Origin: Hyalangium ruber
GTDB lineage: Bacteria > Myxococcota > Myxococcia > Myxococcales > Myxococcaceae
Direction: 5' to 3'
Length of the DNA: 64,000 bases
Assembly (NCBI RefSeq): GCF_034259325.1
Contig: NZ_JAXIVS010000003.1
Location: 186,001 to 250,000, forward strand
A program made the position numbers and the translations under genes. Shown here in pieces: positions 38,197 through 46,514 of this stretch. A model generated the notes under the pieces. That model saw only the letters and a program-made list of their open reading frames with translations. It did not search any database and was not told the origin of the DNA. Each line of letters opens with the position of its first letter. The first letter of the stretch is position 1.

Positions 38197-38213
38197 GCGC
38201 CAGGACCTGGCGC
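38197..38213 (-). other. SECIS-like hairpin downstream of the in-frame TGA
   Basis: On the coding strand GCGCCAGGTCCTGGCGC forms a 7-bp stem with a GGUC apex, beginning 11 nt after the TGA. The apical GGU starts 17 nt after the TGA, against 18 nt in E. coli fdhF, whose SECIS apex is also AGGUCU. Chance is possible in such GC-rich DNA, so this is a hypothesis. Confidence 0.3.
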
Positions 38214-38224
38214 CAGTAGACACT

Positions 38225-39748
38225 TCAAAGATCTTTTCGATTTGGCGCGCTGTAGAAGCCATTCGCCACGGCGATGTCCAACCGCCCATCGTCATCCGCG
38301 TCGAGGAAGATGGAGCCAAAGGCCCACAGGCCGCGGTTCACGCCGCGCGCCAGGGCCACCTCCTCGAAGCCGCCACCCTCGCGCGCGAGGTAGAGCGTGT
38401 TGCCCGCGGCGAACTTGTCCAGCCGGGCCTTCAGCTCCGGGCGCACCTGGGCCGCGGCGGCCAGCACGCGCGTGCCGGCCTTGGAGAACATGTTGGCGAC
38501 ATAGAGGTCCAACCGCCCGTCGCCGTTCACGTCTCCGACGTCCGCGCTCATGCCGTTGCCCGGATCCCTCAGGCCGTGGGCGTCCGTCACATCACGCGGA
38601 GTGCCCTCGGCCTCCATGCGCCAGAGATCATTGTCCCCGAAGTCATTGGCCACATAGACCTGGGGGCGCCCCTCTCCGAGCAGGTCGGCCGCGACGGCGG
38701 CCAGGCCCCAGCGCCGGTGCCGCTCGGCCTTGGGCGGCGAAACCTCCTCGAAGGAGAGGTCCCCCTTGCCCAGGAAGAAGCGCGGGGGGCGGCCATCCTT
38801 CGCATCGAGCATGTCGTCCGGCTCGGACTTCATCGGGTAGTGGATGAGGACGAGGTCCAGCTTGCCGTCGCCATTGAAGTCCGTGGTCAACGAGGTGTGC
38901 GTGTTGGCGGCGGGCAGCTTCGACGCGACGCTCGTGAGGACGCCCTTGTCATTGCGGAGCACGAGCGGGCGGGAGTCGGCATTCCAGGCGGTCTGCGTGG
39001 TGACGATGACGTCCGGGTCCCCGTCGGCGTCGAAGTCCCCGGCCGCCAGGGAAGAGAACCAGGCGCCCTTGGGAGGCGACACCTTCAGCTGCGTGCGCTC
39101 ATAGCGCAGGGGCGCGGTGGCCTGGAGCAGGTAGAGGGCGCGCACGTCGGCGACGAGTACGTCCATCCGCCCATCGGCGTTGAAGTCGCGCACGGCGAGG
39201 GCGCCGCTGTTCATGGCCGCCTGCATGCCCGCGGCCTCGCCGTCCGCCTCGGGAGGGAGCACGAGCCCGACGCTCTCGGCCTGCTCGACGAAGCGCGGCT
39301 CGGGGCGGACCACCTCCTGCTTCCAGGCCGGCTCCAGGCGCTCCAACCGCCACGCGTCCCGGCGCGGGCGGCTCAAGGTGGCGGCCGCCTCGCCTCGGAC
39401 CGAGCGACGGCCACCCTGGTGATCCACCCCGTCCAGCTCGAAGAGCATCCGCACCGTGGCGTCCTTGGGCCCGGGCTCGAAGCCGAGCGCGCGCACGCTG
39501 CATGAGGCGAGCGAGACGAAGGACTCGGTGGGCAGGCGGGCTTCGGGAGTGGCGACCTCCTCGGGCCAGGTGAAGCGCCCCTGCTTGAGCGGGCCACAGA
39601 GGCGGGTGTCGAAGAACGACTCCAGCGAGTCCTGCAGGGCCTCGCGGGAGTCGAGATCATCCAGCATCTTCTGGGCAACCCGGCTGGGTGCGCCCACGGC
39701 GGAGGACGCCGCGAGGCATAGCAGAAGCGGGAGCAGGGGGTTCCGCAT
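38225..39748 (-). CDS. Exported FG-GAP/VCBS repeat protein (ends at TGA inside the family domain)
   Basis: 507 codons with signal peptide MRNPLLPLLLCLAASSAVGA. From about residue 190 it has FG-GAP/VCBS beta-propeller repeats with Ca2+-binding loops: DFNADGRMDVLV, DFDADGDPDVIV, DFNGDGKLDLVL, DVNGDGRLDLYV, DADDDGRLDIAV. It ends NGFYSAPNRKDL and TGA. CRTAC1/ASPIC-type proteins continue from this point through DYW-like and GYQ-like segments, and exactly those appear after the TGA in the same frame. The natural product is therefore probably a single 874-codon FG-GAP/ASPIC/thioredoxin protein. Whether the TGA is a mutation or is read through cannot be decided here. Confidence 0.8.
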   Translation of the reverse strand: MRNPLLPLLLCLAASSAVGAPSRVAQKMLDDLDSREALQDSLESFFDTRLCGPLKQGRFTWPEEVATPEARLPTESFVSLASCSVRALGFEPGPKDATVRMLFELDGVDHQGGRRSVRGEAAATLSRPRRDAWRLERLEPAWKQEVVRPEPRFVEQAESVGLVLPPEADGEAAGMQAAMNSGALAVRDFNADGRMDVLVADVRALYLLQATAPLRYERTQLKVSPPKGAWFSSLAAGDFDADGDPDVIVTTQTAWNADSRPLVLRNDKGVLTSVASKLPAANTHTSLTTDFNGDGKLDLVLIHYPMKSEPDDMLDAKDGRPPRFFLGKGDLSFEEVSPPKAERHRRWGLAAVAADLLGEGRPQVYVANDFGDNDLWRMEAEGTPRDVTDAHGLRDPGNGMSADVGDVNGDGRLDLYVANMFSKAGTRVLAAAAQVRPELKARLDKFAAGNTLYLAREGGGFEEVALARGVNRGLWAFGSIFLDADDDGRLDIAVANGFYSAPNRKDL

Positions 39749-39823
39749 TCACGCGGAGTGTAGCACGCCGCGCCGCGTCCAGCAGGAGGCGTACCACGCT
39801 TCTAGCCCCGCACTTCGCGCACT

Positions 39824-39897
39824 CCCCTGGCGATAGGCTGTAAATTGGCTGCACGGTGAAGCTGTGCTCAGCGCCAACCGCCCGGAGTTATTGGGGA
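39824..39897 (+). repeat. Direct repeat, copy A, upstream of the toxin cassette
   Basis: About 74 bp sharing roughly four fifths of its bases with 42933-43006. Common blocks include CCCCTGGC, ATAGGCTGTAAAT, TGGCTGCA, CTCAGC, CCAAC and TATTGGGGA. The two copies have the same orientation and bracket the toxin, immunity and GST genes. Confidence 0.75.
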
Positions 39898-39906
39898 CTC
39901 TCCCCC

Positions 39907-39929
39907 CCCACGAGCACCCTGCTCGTGGG
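39907..39929 (+). promoter_or_regulatory. Perfect 10-bp hairpin in the toxin leader
   Basis: CCCACGAGCA and TGCTCGTGGG separated by CCC form a perfect 10-bp stem with a 3-nt loop, about 90 bp before the toxin ATG. No T tract follows. It could be an operator or an RNA element limiting toxin expression. The rest of the 268-bp gap (39749-40016) shows no gene. Confidence 0.55.
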
Positions 39930-40016
39930 TAGAGGAAGCAAAGCGCCCGCTGCCTGTAGCCGACGTTCTCGAGGTATGCCCCCGAGCGAGCAGATGCTGG
40001 GGCCTGGAGGCTCCAC

Positions 40017-41459
40017 ATGCCACGCTCGGTAGTTCTGCTGCTCTGGGTGTTCCTCTTCGGGTGCAGCGGCAGCACGACGAAGGCCGTCCGCTTGGACACA
40101 GGCCGAGGCGAGCCTGGCGTCCACCTCCCGCGTCGCGACGTGGAACTGGCGGCGGTGAGCGAAAAGGAGTTCAAGAAGGCCGTCGCGCACCATGCTGCCT
40201 CTGTGCCTTCCGTCGAGCGGCCCCTGGAGTACGCCCGGCAGGTATTCGGGGTGCCCGAGCGAAGCGGCTGGTACCGGTACGACGGCAGGAGCCAACGCCT
40301 CGTGGCCTCGGCACCGGGGAGCACCAGGAACCTGCGTCTGTTGCCCGAAGACGAGGAGCTGAAGCGCCGCTACCTGCTGTGGTGCGAGCACGCATGGGGA
40401 GGCGGAGATTGCCTGCGGCTACTGGTGGACAAGCCCTTCCTGGATGGGGATGCCAGGTACGCGCTGGCCATGGCGATTGCTCACAGCAAGGTGCTGGGGG
40501 CCACGAAGGAGGAACTCGCCCGGATGGTGAGTCCCCAGGCGGTGGTGGCCACCGTGGTGGGCGGTCTGACCATGTACGCCATCTTGCTCGCACTCCCCGA
40601 GCCGGTGAGCAAGGGCATCGCCGCGCTGATGACGCTGGGGGCCATGGCCTACCTGGGCTGGGACACGGTGTGGCGCCTCATTGATGGGTGGCGAGTACTG
40701 ATGAAGGAAGTGGATCAGGCCACCACCTTTGATGGCATCTACGCCTCCGGAACGAAGTTCGGGGAGACGATGGGGGAGAAGGCAGCGCGAGCCTTCGTCA
40801 TGCTGGGCACAGTGGCCCTGGGGAACACGGCGGCGGGCATGGCGACAACGCTCCCGAAGTTGCCGGGAGCCGGGCAGGCGGCGGTGGTGGCCGAAGCCCA
40901 GCTGAACATCCGCTTCACGGCCCCAGCACTGGCTCAAGTGGAGTCGGTCGCCATCACTTCCGAGGGCATCACCCTTGCGTTGGCCCCCAACGCCGTTGCC
41001 ATGGCAGCGCGTGACAGTTCAGGCGGCAAGGCTGGTGCGCACGAAGAGCCGCCCCGCTCCGAGGGCCCAGGGGGATGGGTGCAGGTGGACGAGTCCATGT
41101 CCGTGAGCGCCCGGACCTATCAAGCCCAGAGGACAGGGGCGCTCGAGGGCTACGCCTACCGCGTCAAGGTGGGTGACGAGGAGGTGGACTTCGATGGCTT
41201 CGAGCAAGGTGTGCTTCTCGAGGTCAAGGGCCCCGGCTACGCGCAGTGGATCACCCAGAAGCTGGACTTTCTGCCGATCTTCCAGGGACGCGACAAACTG
41301 CTTGCACAAGCGCGCCGCCAGCTTGACGTCGCCCGTGGAACGCCCATCCGATGGATCGGCGCCGAGGAGAAACTCGCAGGCGCACTCCGGAAGATGTTTG
41401 AGCGATACGGCCTCAAGATCGAGGTCCTTCATGTTCCCCCGACTCCCCCGACCCCGTGA
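40017..41459 (+). CDS. SitA-like lipoprotein toxin with Tox-REase-5-type C-terminus
   Basis: A 480-residue lipoprotein: MPRSVVLLLWVFLFGCSGS, Cys 16. Residues 20-50 (VRLDTGRGEPGVHLPR) match the opening of a large group of myxobacterial lipoprotein toxins. Two hydrophobic stretches (about 174-216) and a Gly/Ala-rich region (250-290) follow. The C-terminal 110 residues (GYAYRVKVGDEEVDFDGFE, then LLEVKGPGY with D391 or D393, E402, K404) have the D...ExK nuclease core of restriction-endonuclease-fold toxin domains, closest in memory to Tox-REase-5. GGAGG precedes the ATG. SitA lipoproteins pass between kin by TraA-dependent outer-membrane exchange and kill cells lacking the immunity gene; assignment to that class is inference. 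GC is visibly lower than in the neighbours, suggesting transfer. Confidence 0.75.
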   Translation: MPRSVVLLLWVFLFGCSGSTTKAVRLDTGRGEPGVHLPRRDVELAAVSEKEFKKAVAHHAASVPSVERPLEYARQVFGVPERSGWYRYDGRSQRLVASAPGSTRNLRLLPEDEELKRRYLLWCEHAWGGGDCLRLLVDKPFLDGDARYALAMAIAHSKVLGATKEELARMVSPQAVVATVVGGLTMYAILLALPEPVSKGIAALMTLGAMAYLGWDTVWRLIDGWRVLMKEVDQATTFDGIYASGTKFGETMGEKAARAFVMLGTVALGNTAAGMATTLPKLPGAGQAAVVAEAQLNIRFTAPALAQVESVAITSEGITLALAPNAVAMAARDSSGGKAGAHEEPPRSEGPGGWVQVDESMSVSARTYQAQRTGALEGYAYRVKVGDEEVDFDGFEQGVLLEVKGPGYAQWITQKLDFLPIFQGRDKLLAQARRQLDVARGTPIRWIGAEEKLAGALRKMFERYGLKIEVLHVPPTPPTP

Positions 41460-41473
41460 GGAGTAGCCGTCGG

Positions 41474-42196
41474 ATGATCGAAACGTATTACGCTGGCTCC
41501 TATTGGCTCGCCCGGCCCGAAGCCGCCCCGTCTTGCGCACAGCGCGCGGAGCGTTTCTTCCACCTGCTGGGGCACTGTGATCCGGCGTGGACCCGCTGGT
41601 GTGAGAAGGCAGACTCCTTTGAGGAGGCGCGCCAACGCCAGTTCACGACAGACGCCGCGAACTTCCAGAAGCTGTTCGCACAGAGAGAGAATCGGGTCTC
41701 TTCTGGTTTCTCATTCCACCTGTGGACGGGTGAGAATTTGGAGGAGACGTCCGTCGTTGACGGCAGTTGCGGTCATCCCTCTCCCCATTTCCCATCCGTA
41801 TGCGTGCTCAAGCCATACGAAGAGGGGCGCCTCGGGGAGCGAGTGCTGACTGCCCCGGTCTTGACCGAGGTGTTGCGCACCATGGCCCTGGCCTGGGATC
41901 CAGAGTGGGGAGTCGCGACCTCTGAGGCGCACCGTCAGATGGCCGTGAAGGGGTTCCCCGATCCAGGCACCTTCGTGGGCTGGGTGATGTACTTCTCGCG
42001 GCTGCGCGGCACAGTGCCCCCCCTGCCTGCCCCCGTGCGCATCGAGCCTGTGGAGGACAAGGGCACCCTCGTCATCCTCACACCCGAGCGGTTCACCGCT
42101 TCCAACCCGGAGCATGTGACGCTGGCCGCTCGGGTTCACGAACTGCTGGACCGTGCCGGGCTACTGCGGCCATTACAACCCTGGCAGGCAGGTTGA
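41474..42196 (+). CDS. Imm52-like immunity protein
   Basis: A 240-residue cytosolic protein 14 bp after the toxin stop. It begins MIETYYAGSYWLARPEAAPSCAQRAERFFHLLG and continues with FEEARQRQF and VWDPEWGVAT-like segments, the pattern remembered for Imm52, the family usually found beside Tox-REase-5 domains in myxobacteria. GAGGAG overlaps the toxin stop, so the two are translationally close, as expected for a toxin-immunity pair. It should bind and block the nuclease domain of the preceding protein. Codon use is less GC-biased than in the surrounding genes. Function by homology only; confidence in the pairing is higher than in the exact family. Confidence 0.75.
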   Translation: MIETYYAGSYWLARPEAAPSCAQRAERFFHLLGHCDPAWTRWCEKADSFEEARQRQFTTDAANFQKLFAQRENRVSSGFSFHLWTGENLEETSVVDGSCGHPSPHFPSVCVLKPYEEGRLGERVLTAPVLTEVLRTMALAWDPEWGVATSEAHRQMAVKGFPDPGTFVGWVMYFSRLRGTVPPLPAPVRIEPVEDKGTLVILTPERFTASNPEHVTLAARVHELLDRAGLLRPLQPWQAG

Positions 42197-42270
42197 CTGC
42201 CTGGCCGTAGGTTGCGCTCTCGCACGACACGCTTCATCGCCCGGGAGAATTCGAGAAGCGTTTGAGGCGC

Positions 42271-42846
42271 TCACTTCCCCAGCTTGAGTCCGTGCGGACG
42301 CGCCAGGAGGCGATCCACGTAGGCCTCCAGCTTGGGCCGATCCGGCGTGCCACCAAACCGACGTGCCCAGATGAACATCGAGCCGATCATCACATCCGCC
42401 GCGGTGAACCAGTCGCCGAACAGGAAGGGACCCGCGCCCAGCTCGCCTTCGACGACGTCGAGGGCCGTCTTGAAGTCGGTCCACCCTCGCTGAGGAGGCG
42501 TCTCGAGCTTCATCAAGCTGTCCCCCATGGCCGGCTCGAGCTGCGAGGTCGAGTACACCATCAGCGACAGGTAGCGCCCGCGCTGAGGGTCGCCGATCCG
42601 GGGTGCCAGCTTGGCCTCGGGGAACTTGTCCGCCAGGTACAGACAGATCGCCGTGTTCTCGAAGAGCTTGGCATCTCCATCCACCAGCGCGGGCAGCTTG
42701 CCTGCGGGGTTGATCTTCAAGAACTCGGGTGTCTTGTGCTCGCGCTTCTCGAGGCTGATGGGCACGAGCTCGTACGGAGCACCGCACTCATCCAACATCC
42801 ACTTGGTGATGGTCGCACGACTCTGGGGATTGAAGTAGAGCTTCAT
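42271..42846 (-). CDS. Glutathione S-transferase family protein
   Basis: A 191-residue GST. The N-terminal thioredoxin-like domain begins MKLYFNPQSRA and has the cis-Pro segment NPAGKLPALV and the glutathione-contact FENTAICLYLADKF. The helical domain contains FLFGDWFTAADVMIGS, the conserved N-capping/hydrophobic-staple region. Length is slightly under the usual 200-220. It probably conjugates glutathione (or, in myxobacteria, another thiol) to electrophiles. The start is the ATG at 42846, since the 32-residue extension to 42942 has no family support. It lies between the immunity gene and repeat copy B and so may be part of the inserted segment. Confidence 0.85.
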   Translation of the reverse strand: MKLYFNPQSRATITKWMLDECGAPYELVPISLEKREHKTPEFLKINPAGKLPALVDGDAKLFENTAICLYLADKFPEAKLAPRIGDPQRGRYLSLMVYSTSQLEPAMGDSLMKLETPPQRGWTDFKTALDVVEGELGAGPFLFGDWFTAADVMIGSMFIWARRFGGTPDRPKLEAYVDRLLARPHGLKLGK

Positions 42847-43160
42847 CGTGAGGAACCTGCCGGGAAGGGTGGACGGCGCGCGAGCTTGTCCCCTCGACAC
42901 CGTCTCCTCAAGCGAGAGCTGCGACTGACTGTCCCCTGGCAATAGGCTGTAAATCTGGCTGCATCGGTGGCCGGACTCAGCTCCAACTGCCTGGAGCTAT
43001 TGGGGATTTTCTGTGCGCTGAGTCGCGCGGGGAACGGAAGGAGGCCCGCGCCCCGCCTCGTCCTTTCGGGCAGGGCTGCGTTCGAGGCATTCGGGCCGGG
43101 ATGTGCGAGCATGGGCCGAGTTGGGGGGCAGCCCCGGTCTTCGACAAGGGAGGAATCGCG
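42847..43160. other. Intergenic region of 314 bp containing repeat copy B
   Basis: Lies between the divergent GST and HEAT/Clp-N-like genes. It holds repeat copy B (42933-43006). After that (43007-43160) there is a short TTTT, a GC-rich stretch and the GGGAGG site for the next gene. No convincing gene is seen on either strand. Confidence 0.6.
42933..43006 (+). repeat. Direct repeat, copy B, downstream of the toxin cassette
   Basis: The second copy of the element at 39824-39897. It additionally contains a perfect hairpin, AGCTCCA (42979-42985) with TGGAGCT (42992-42998), and outer arms CCCCTGGCAATAG/CTATTGGGG. In copy A the hairpin is degenerate, so copy B may be the better-preserved original. 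Confidence 0.75.
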
Positions 43161-44354
43161 GTGGACTGGTCGGCCTATGCACGCGAGCAGGGACTGGGTC
43201 GCGAGGTGGGAGACAACCTCGCCCGCGCCGCGCAGCTGTCACGAAGCCCCGTGCTGACAACGGGAGATCTGCTGCGCGCCCTGGTGCGGGACACGGGCCA
43301 CGCGGGCACGGCCTGCGCCGCGCTCGGGCTCGAGCCAGCCCGGGTGGAGTCGGCCCTCGAGGAGCTGGCCCTCGCTCCCGAGCCGCTGCTGCGGAACGTG
43401 ATGGAGCTGTCCGGCCCCACCGTCTCCGCCACCCTGCACGTCCAGGACGAGGGCAACCTGCTGGGCCTGCAGACCTCGGGCGCGCTGCTGCTGACGCTCC
43501 GGCCGGACCGACCGGAGGTGGCCTCCGAGTCCGTGGATCCGCTGGACACCCCGGGGCACGGAGAGCTGGCCCTGGAGATGCTGGGCATCGGGCGCCTGCC
43601 CCTGCGCGCCGCCGTGCTGGAGGCCATCGCCCGCAGCCACCCGGACACCCGGGACTGGGAGACGCGGAGCCAGAGCTTCCTGCGCCTGAGCCGCTTCCAC
43701 ACGGTCTACCCCTACCCCGGCGAGAAAGAGCCGCCCCCGGCTTCGGCCGAAGCGGTGGAGGAGGCCGCGCGCCTGTCAGCCATGGCGGTCCACTACCTCC
43801 ACGCGTCCGCCGAGGACCTCAAGTGGCTGGGCACCGCGCTCTATGACGAGCGGAAGAAGTGGTTCGTCGTGCGCCTGGTGCGGATGACGGAGTCACTGCC
43901 CCAAGCACTGCTGGAGCCGCTGGTGTGCGCGGCCATCTACGAGCAGGACCCAAGCCGCAACCGCCACTTCGTGGAAGCGGCTGTCCACGGGGTGGGCCAG
44001 TCGGCCGTCCACGAGCGGCTGCTCTGGTACATGCGCCAGGGCGTGGACGCGGAGAAGTCCGGCGCCATGCGTGCCCTCTATTGGTGCCCGCCGCCGGACG
44101 CGGCCTCCGTGAAGGAGACGGCGCGCTGGCTGCTGGACGCGTTCATCCGCGAGTCCGACCTGGACGTGCAGCGCAACGCCCTGTCGAAGCTGGCGCTGAT
44201 CGACTGGCGCGCCATGGACGCAGGGCTGCAGGCCCGGCTGGGCGATGTGCTCCACCGCGCCGCGTCCCACCCGGACGTCTACATCCGGCACCGGGCCGAC
44301 GTGCTCCGGGGCGAGGCGAAGGACCTCCTGCCGCAGCCAGCTCCGGCGCGGTAG
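43161..44354 (+). CDS. Unknown protein with Clp-N-like N-terminus and HEAT-like repeats
   Basis: A 397-residue soluble protein from a GTG with GGGAGG at good spacing. Residues about 5-75 (REVGDNLARAAQLS, TTGDLLRALV, ALGLEPARVESAL) resemble the Clp N-domain repeat, a substrate or adaptor-binding module of Clp ATPases, but no ATPase follows. Residues about 210-390 are helical pairs resembling HEAT repeats (LDVQRNALSKLALIDW, HPDVYIRHRADVL). No catalytic residues are seen. A role as an adaptor or scaffold is possible. The longer frame to 43101 lacks a ribosome binding site. It converges with the TPR gene, five bases apart. Confidence 0.65.
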   Translation: MDWSAYAREQGLGREVGDNLARAAQLSRSPVLTTGDLLRALVRDTGHAGTACAALGLEPARVESALEELALAPEPLLRNVMELSGPTVSATLHVQDEGNLLGLQTSGALLLTLRPDRPEVASESVDPLDTPGHGELALEMLGIGRLPLRAAVLEAIARSHPDTRDWETRSQSFLRLSRFHTVYPYPGEKEPPPASAEAVEEAARLSAMAVHYLHASAEDLKWLGTALYDERKKWFVVRLVRMTESLPQALLEPLVCAAIYEQDPSRNRHFVEAAVHGVGQSAVHERLLWYMRQGVDAEKSGAMRALYWCPPPDAASVKETARWLLDAFIRESDLDVQRNALSKLALIDWRAMDAGLQARLGDVLHRAASHPDVYIRHRADVLRGEAKDLLPQPAPAR

Positions 44355-44359
44355 GCCCG

Positions 44360-44674
44360 CTACGACAGGTCCGAGAGCCGCTCGTCGATCTCCTCGGCGA
44401 GGCTGGGGTGGCTCTGGGCCAGCGCCACCTCCCGCGCCCGGGTGAGCACCTCGCGGGCCTGCGGGTTCTGCCCTGCCCCGGCGTAGGCGTCGCCCAGGGA
44501 GACGAGGGCCGCCGCGTACTGGGGGTCCAACCGGGTGGCCGCCTCGAGGCTCTTCACCGCCTCGGCATACTCCCGGCGCTCCAGCAGCAGCTTGCCGAGG
44601 GAGAAGTGGGCCATGGGCGAGTCAGGGAACTCGGCCGCCATCTGCTTGAACTGCTCCAACCGGGCATCGCTCAT
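44360..44674 (-). CDS. Small TPR-repeat protein
   Basis: A 104-residue protein made of about three TPR units: FPDSPMAHFSLGKLLLERREYAEAVKSLEAATRLDP and AALVSLGDAYAGAGQNPQAREVLTRA are textbook TPR helices. No signal peptide or membrane helix, so it is a cytosolic protein-protein interaction module. It is divergent from proA with only 22 bp between starts, so the two promoters must overlap or the gene shares regulatory DNA with proA. Partner unknown. Confidence 0.8.
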   Translation of the reverse strand: MSDARLEQFKQMAAEFPDSPMAHFSLGKLLLERREYAEAVKSLEAATRLDPQYAAALVSLGDAYAGAGQNPQAREVLTRAREVALAQSHPSLAEEIDERLSDLS

Positions 44675-44696
44675 GCGCCTCTGATAGAGGAGAGTC

Positions 44697-45965
44697 ATGA
44701 CGGTTGCCAAGGAAGACGTGCGGGCCCTCGCCCAGGCCGCTCGGGAGGCCTCTCGGGCGCTCGCCATCGCCTCTACCGAACAGAAGGACGCCGCCCTGCG
44801 CGCCATGGCCCGCCACCTGCGCAAGGCCGCCCCCACCCTGCTCGCCGCCAACGCCGAGGACGTGGCCGCCGCGCGCACGGCGGGCAAGAACGCGGCCTTC
44901 CTGGACCGGCTCCTGCTGGACACGGGCCGCCTGGAGTCCATGGCCCGCGCCGTGGAAGCCGTGGCGGACCTGAAGGACCCGGTGGGCGAGGTGACGGAGA
45001 CGTGGAAGCGCCCCAACGGGCTGAAGGTGGCCAAGGTGCGGCTGCCGCTGGGCGTGGTGCTGATGATCTACGAGTCGCGGCCCAACGTGACGAGCGACGC
45101 GGCGGCGCTGTGCCTCAAGAGCGGCAACGCGGTGCTGCTGCGCGGCGGCAGCGAGTCGGCGCGCTCCAACCAGGCCATCGCCGAGGCGCTCTCGGCGGGG
45201 CTCCAGGAGGCGGGGCTGCCGGCGCACAGCGTCCAGGTGGTGCCGGCGGGCGAGCGCGAGTCCCTGCTGGAGTTGCTGAAGCTGGAGGGCCTCATCGACC
45301 TGTGCATCCCCCGGGGCGGCGAGGGGCTCATCCGCTTCGTGGCGGAGAACGCCCGCATCCCCGTGGTGAAGCACTACCAGGGCGTCTGCCACGTCTACGT
45401 GCATGAGGCGGCGGACCTGGACATGGCCACGCGCATCACCGTCAACGCGAAGGCGAGCCGCCCCGGCGTGTGCAACGCGGCCGAGTGCCTGCTGGTGGAC
45501 CGCGGGGTGGCCGAGCAGTTCCTGCCCGAGGTGGGACGTGCCCTGGTGGACAAGAAGGTGGAATTGCGCGGCTGCCCCACCACGGTGGCGGTGCTCACCC
45601 GCGCCGGAGTGCCGGTGACGCCGGCCACCGAAGGGGACTACGGGCACGAGTTCCTGGACCTCATCCTCGCGGTGCGGGTGGTGAAGGACCTGGACGCGGC
45701 GCTGGGACACATCGCCCGCTATGGCAGCGAGCACACCGAGGCCATCGTCACCGAGGACGAGGGGGTGGCGGGGCGCTTCACCCGGGAGGTGACGGCCAGC
45801 GGGGTGATGTGGAACGCCTCCACGCGCTTCAATGACGGGGGCGAGCTAGGACTGGGAGCGGAGATTGGAATCTCCACCAGCCGATTGCACGCCTTTGGAC
45901 CGATGGGGCTGAGAGAATTGACGAGTCAAAAGTACGTCGTCCACGGCAAGGGGCAGGTGCGCTAG
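44697..45965 (+). CDS. proA: Glutamate-5-semialdehyde dehydrogenase (gamma-glutamyl phosphate reductase)
   Basis: A 422-residue enzyme of the second step of proline synthesis: NADPH-dependent reduction of gamma-glutamyl phosphate to glutamate-5-semialdehyde. Family markers are [35 protein letters not shown], the catalytic Cys in [11 protein letters not shown], and [13 protein letters not shown] near the C-terminus. Length matches the family (about 417). A TAGAGGAGAG site precedes the ATG. proB is not adjacent. It is followed 15 bp later by rsfS and then rlmH, so the three probably share a transcript. Confidence 0.97.
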   Translation: MTVAKEDVRALAQAAREASRALAIASTEQKDAALRAMARHLRKAAPTLLAANAEDVAAARTAGKNAAFLDRLLLDTGRLESMARAVEAVADLKDPVGEVTETWKRPNGLKVAKVRLPLGVVLMIYESRPNVTSDAAALCLKSGNAVLLRGGSESARSNQAIAEALSAGLQEAGLPAHSVQVVPAGERESLLELLKLEGLIDLCIPRGGEGLIRFVAENARIPVVKHYQGVCHVYVHEAADLDMATRITVNAKASRPGVCNAAECLLVDRGVAEQFLPEVGRALVDKKVELRGCPTTVAVLTRAGVPVTPATEGDYGHEFLDLILAVRVVKDLDAALGHIARYGSEHTEAIVTEDEGVAGRFTREVTASGVMWNASTRFNDGGELGLGAEIGISTSRLHAFGPMGLRELTSQKYVVHGKGQVR

Positions 45966-45980
45966 GGTGGCGCTCCACAC

Positions 45981-46514
45981 ATGGCACTGAAGAAGAAGAA
46001 GACGAGTTCGCCCAAGGCGAAGAGTGGCGCGAAGAAGGCGACGGGCGCGCGCAAGGCCCCGGCGGCGAAGAAGCCGGCGGCGCGCAAGAAGACCAGCCCC
46101 CTGAAGCCACCGCGCAGGAAGAAGGCGCTCCTCAAGGCGGCACCCGAGGTCGAGGCTCCCGCCGAGAACCCTCAGGCCAAGGCGCTGGCGCACAAGGTGG
46201 CCCGGCTGCTGCTCGACAAGAAGGCCACCGAGGTGCTGGTGCTGGACGTGCGCGGCATGGCCTCGTACGCCGACTACATCGTCCTGGCCTCGGGCGAGAG
46301 CGACCGCCAGGTGAGCGCCATGGCGGAGAGCGTCCGCACCAAGGTGAAGGAAGAGGACGCGCTGCACCCCACGGGCACCGAGGGCTGGGAGACGGGCCAG
46401 TGGGTGCTGCTCGACTACGGCGAGGTGGTGGCGCACCTGTTCCTCGCCGAGACGCGCGCCTTCTATGACCTCGAGGGCCTCTGGGCGGACGCGCCTCGGG
46501 AGAAGCTCGCCTGA
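45981..46514 (+). CDS. rsfS: Ribosomal silencing factor RsfS with Lys-rich extension
   Basis: A 177-residue protein. Residues about 60-170 are the RsfS/Iojap domain ([77 protein letters not shown]), which binds uL14 on the 50S subunit and blocks joining to 30S in stationary phase. Residues 1-55 are an unusual Lys/Ala/Pro-rich basic tail ([22 protein letters not shown]) not found in the roughly 105-residue E. coli protein; it may add RNA contacts. The stop TGA overlaps the probable CTG start of rlmH. Confidence 0.95.
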   Translation: MALKKKKTSSPKAKSGAKKATGARKAPAAKKPAARKKTSPLKPPRRKKALLKAAPEVEAPAENPQAKALAHKVARLLLDKKATEVLVLDVRGMASYADYIVLASGESDRQVSAMAESVRTKVKEEDALHPTGTEGWETGQWVLLDYGEVVAHLFLAETRAFYDLEGLWADAPREKLA

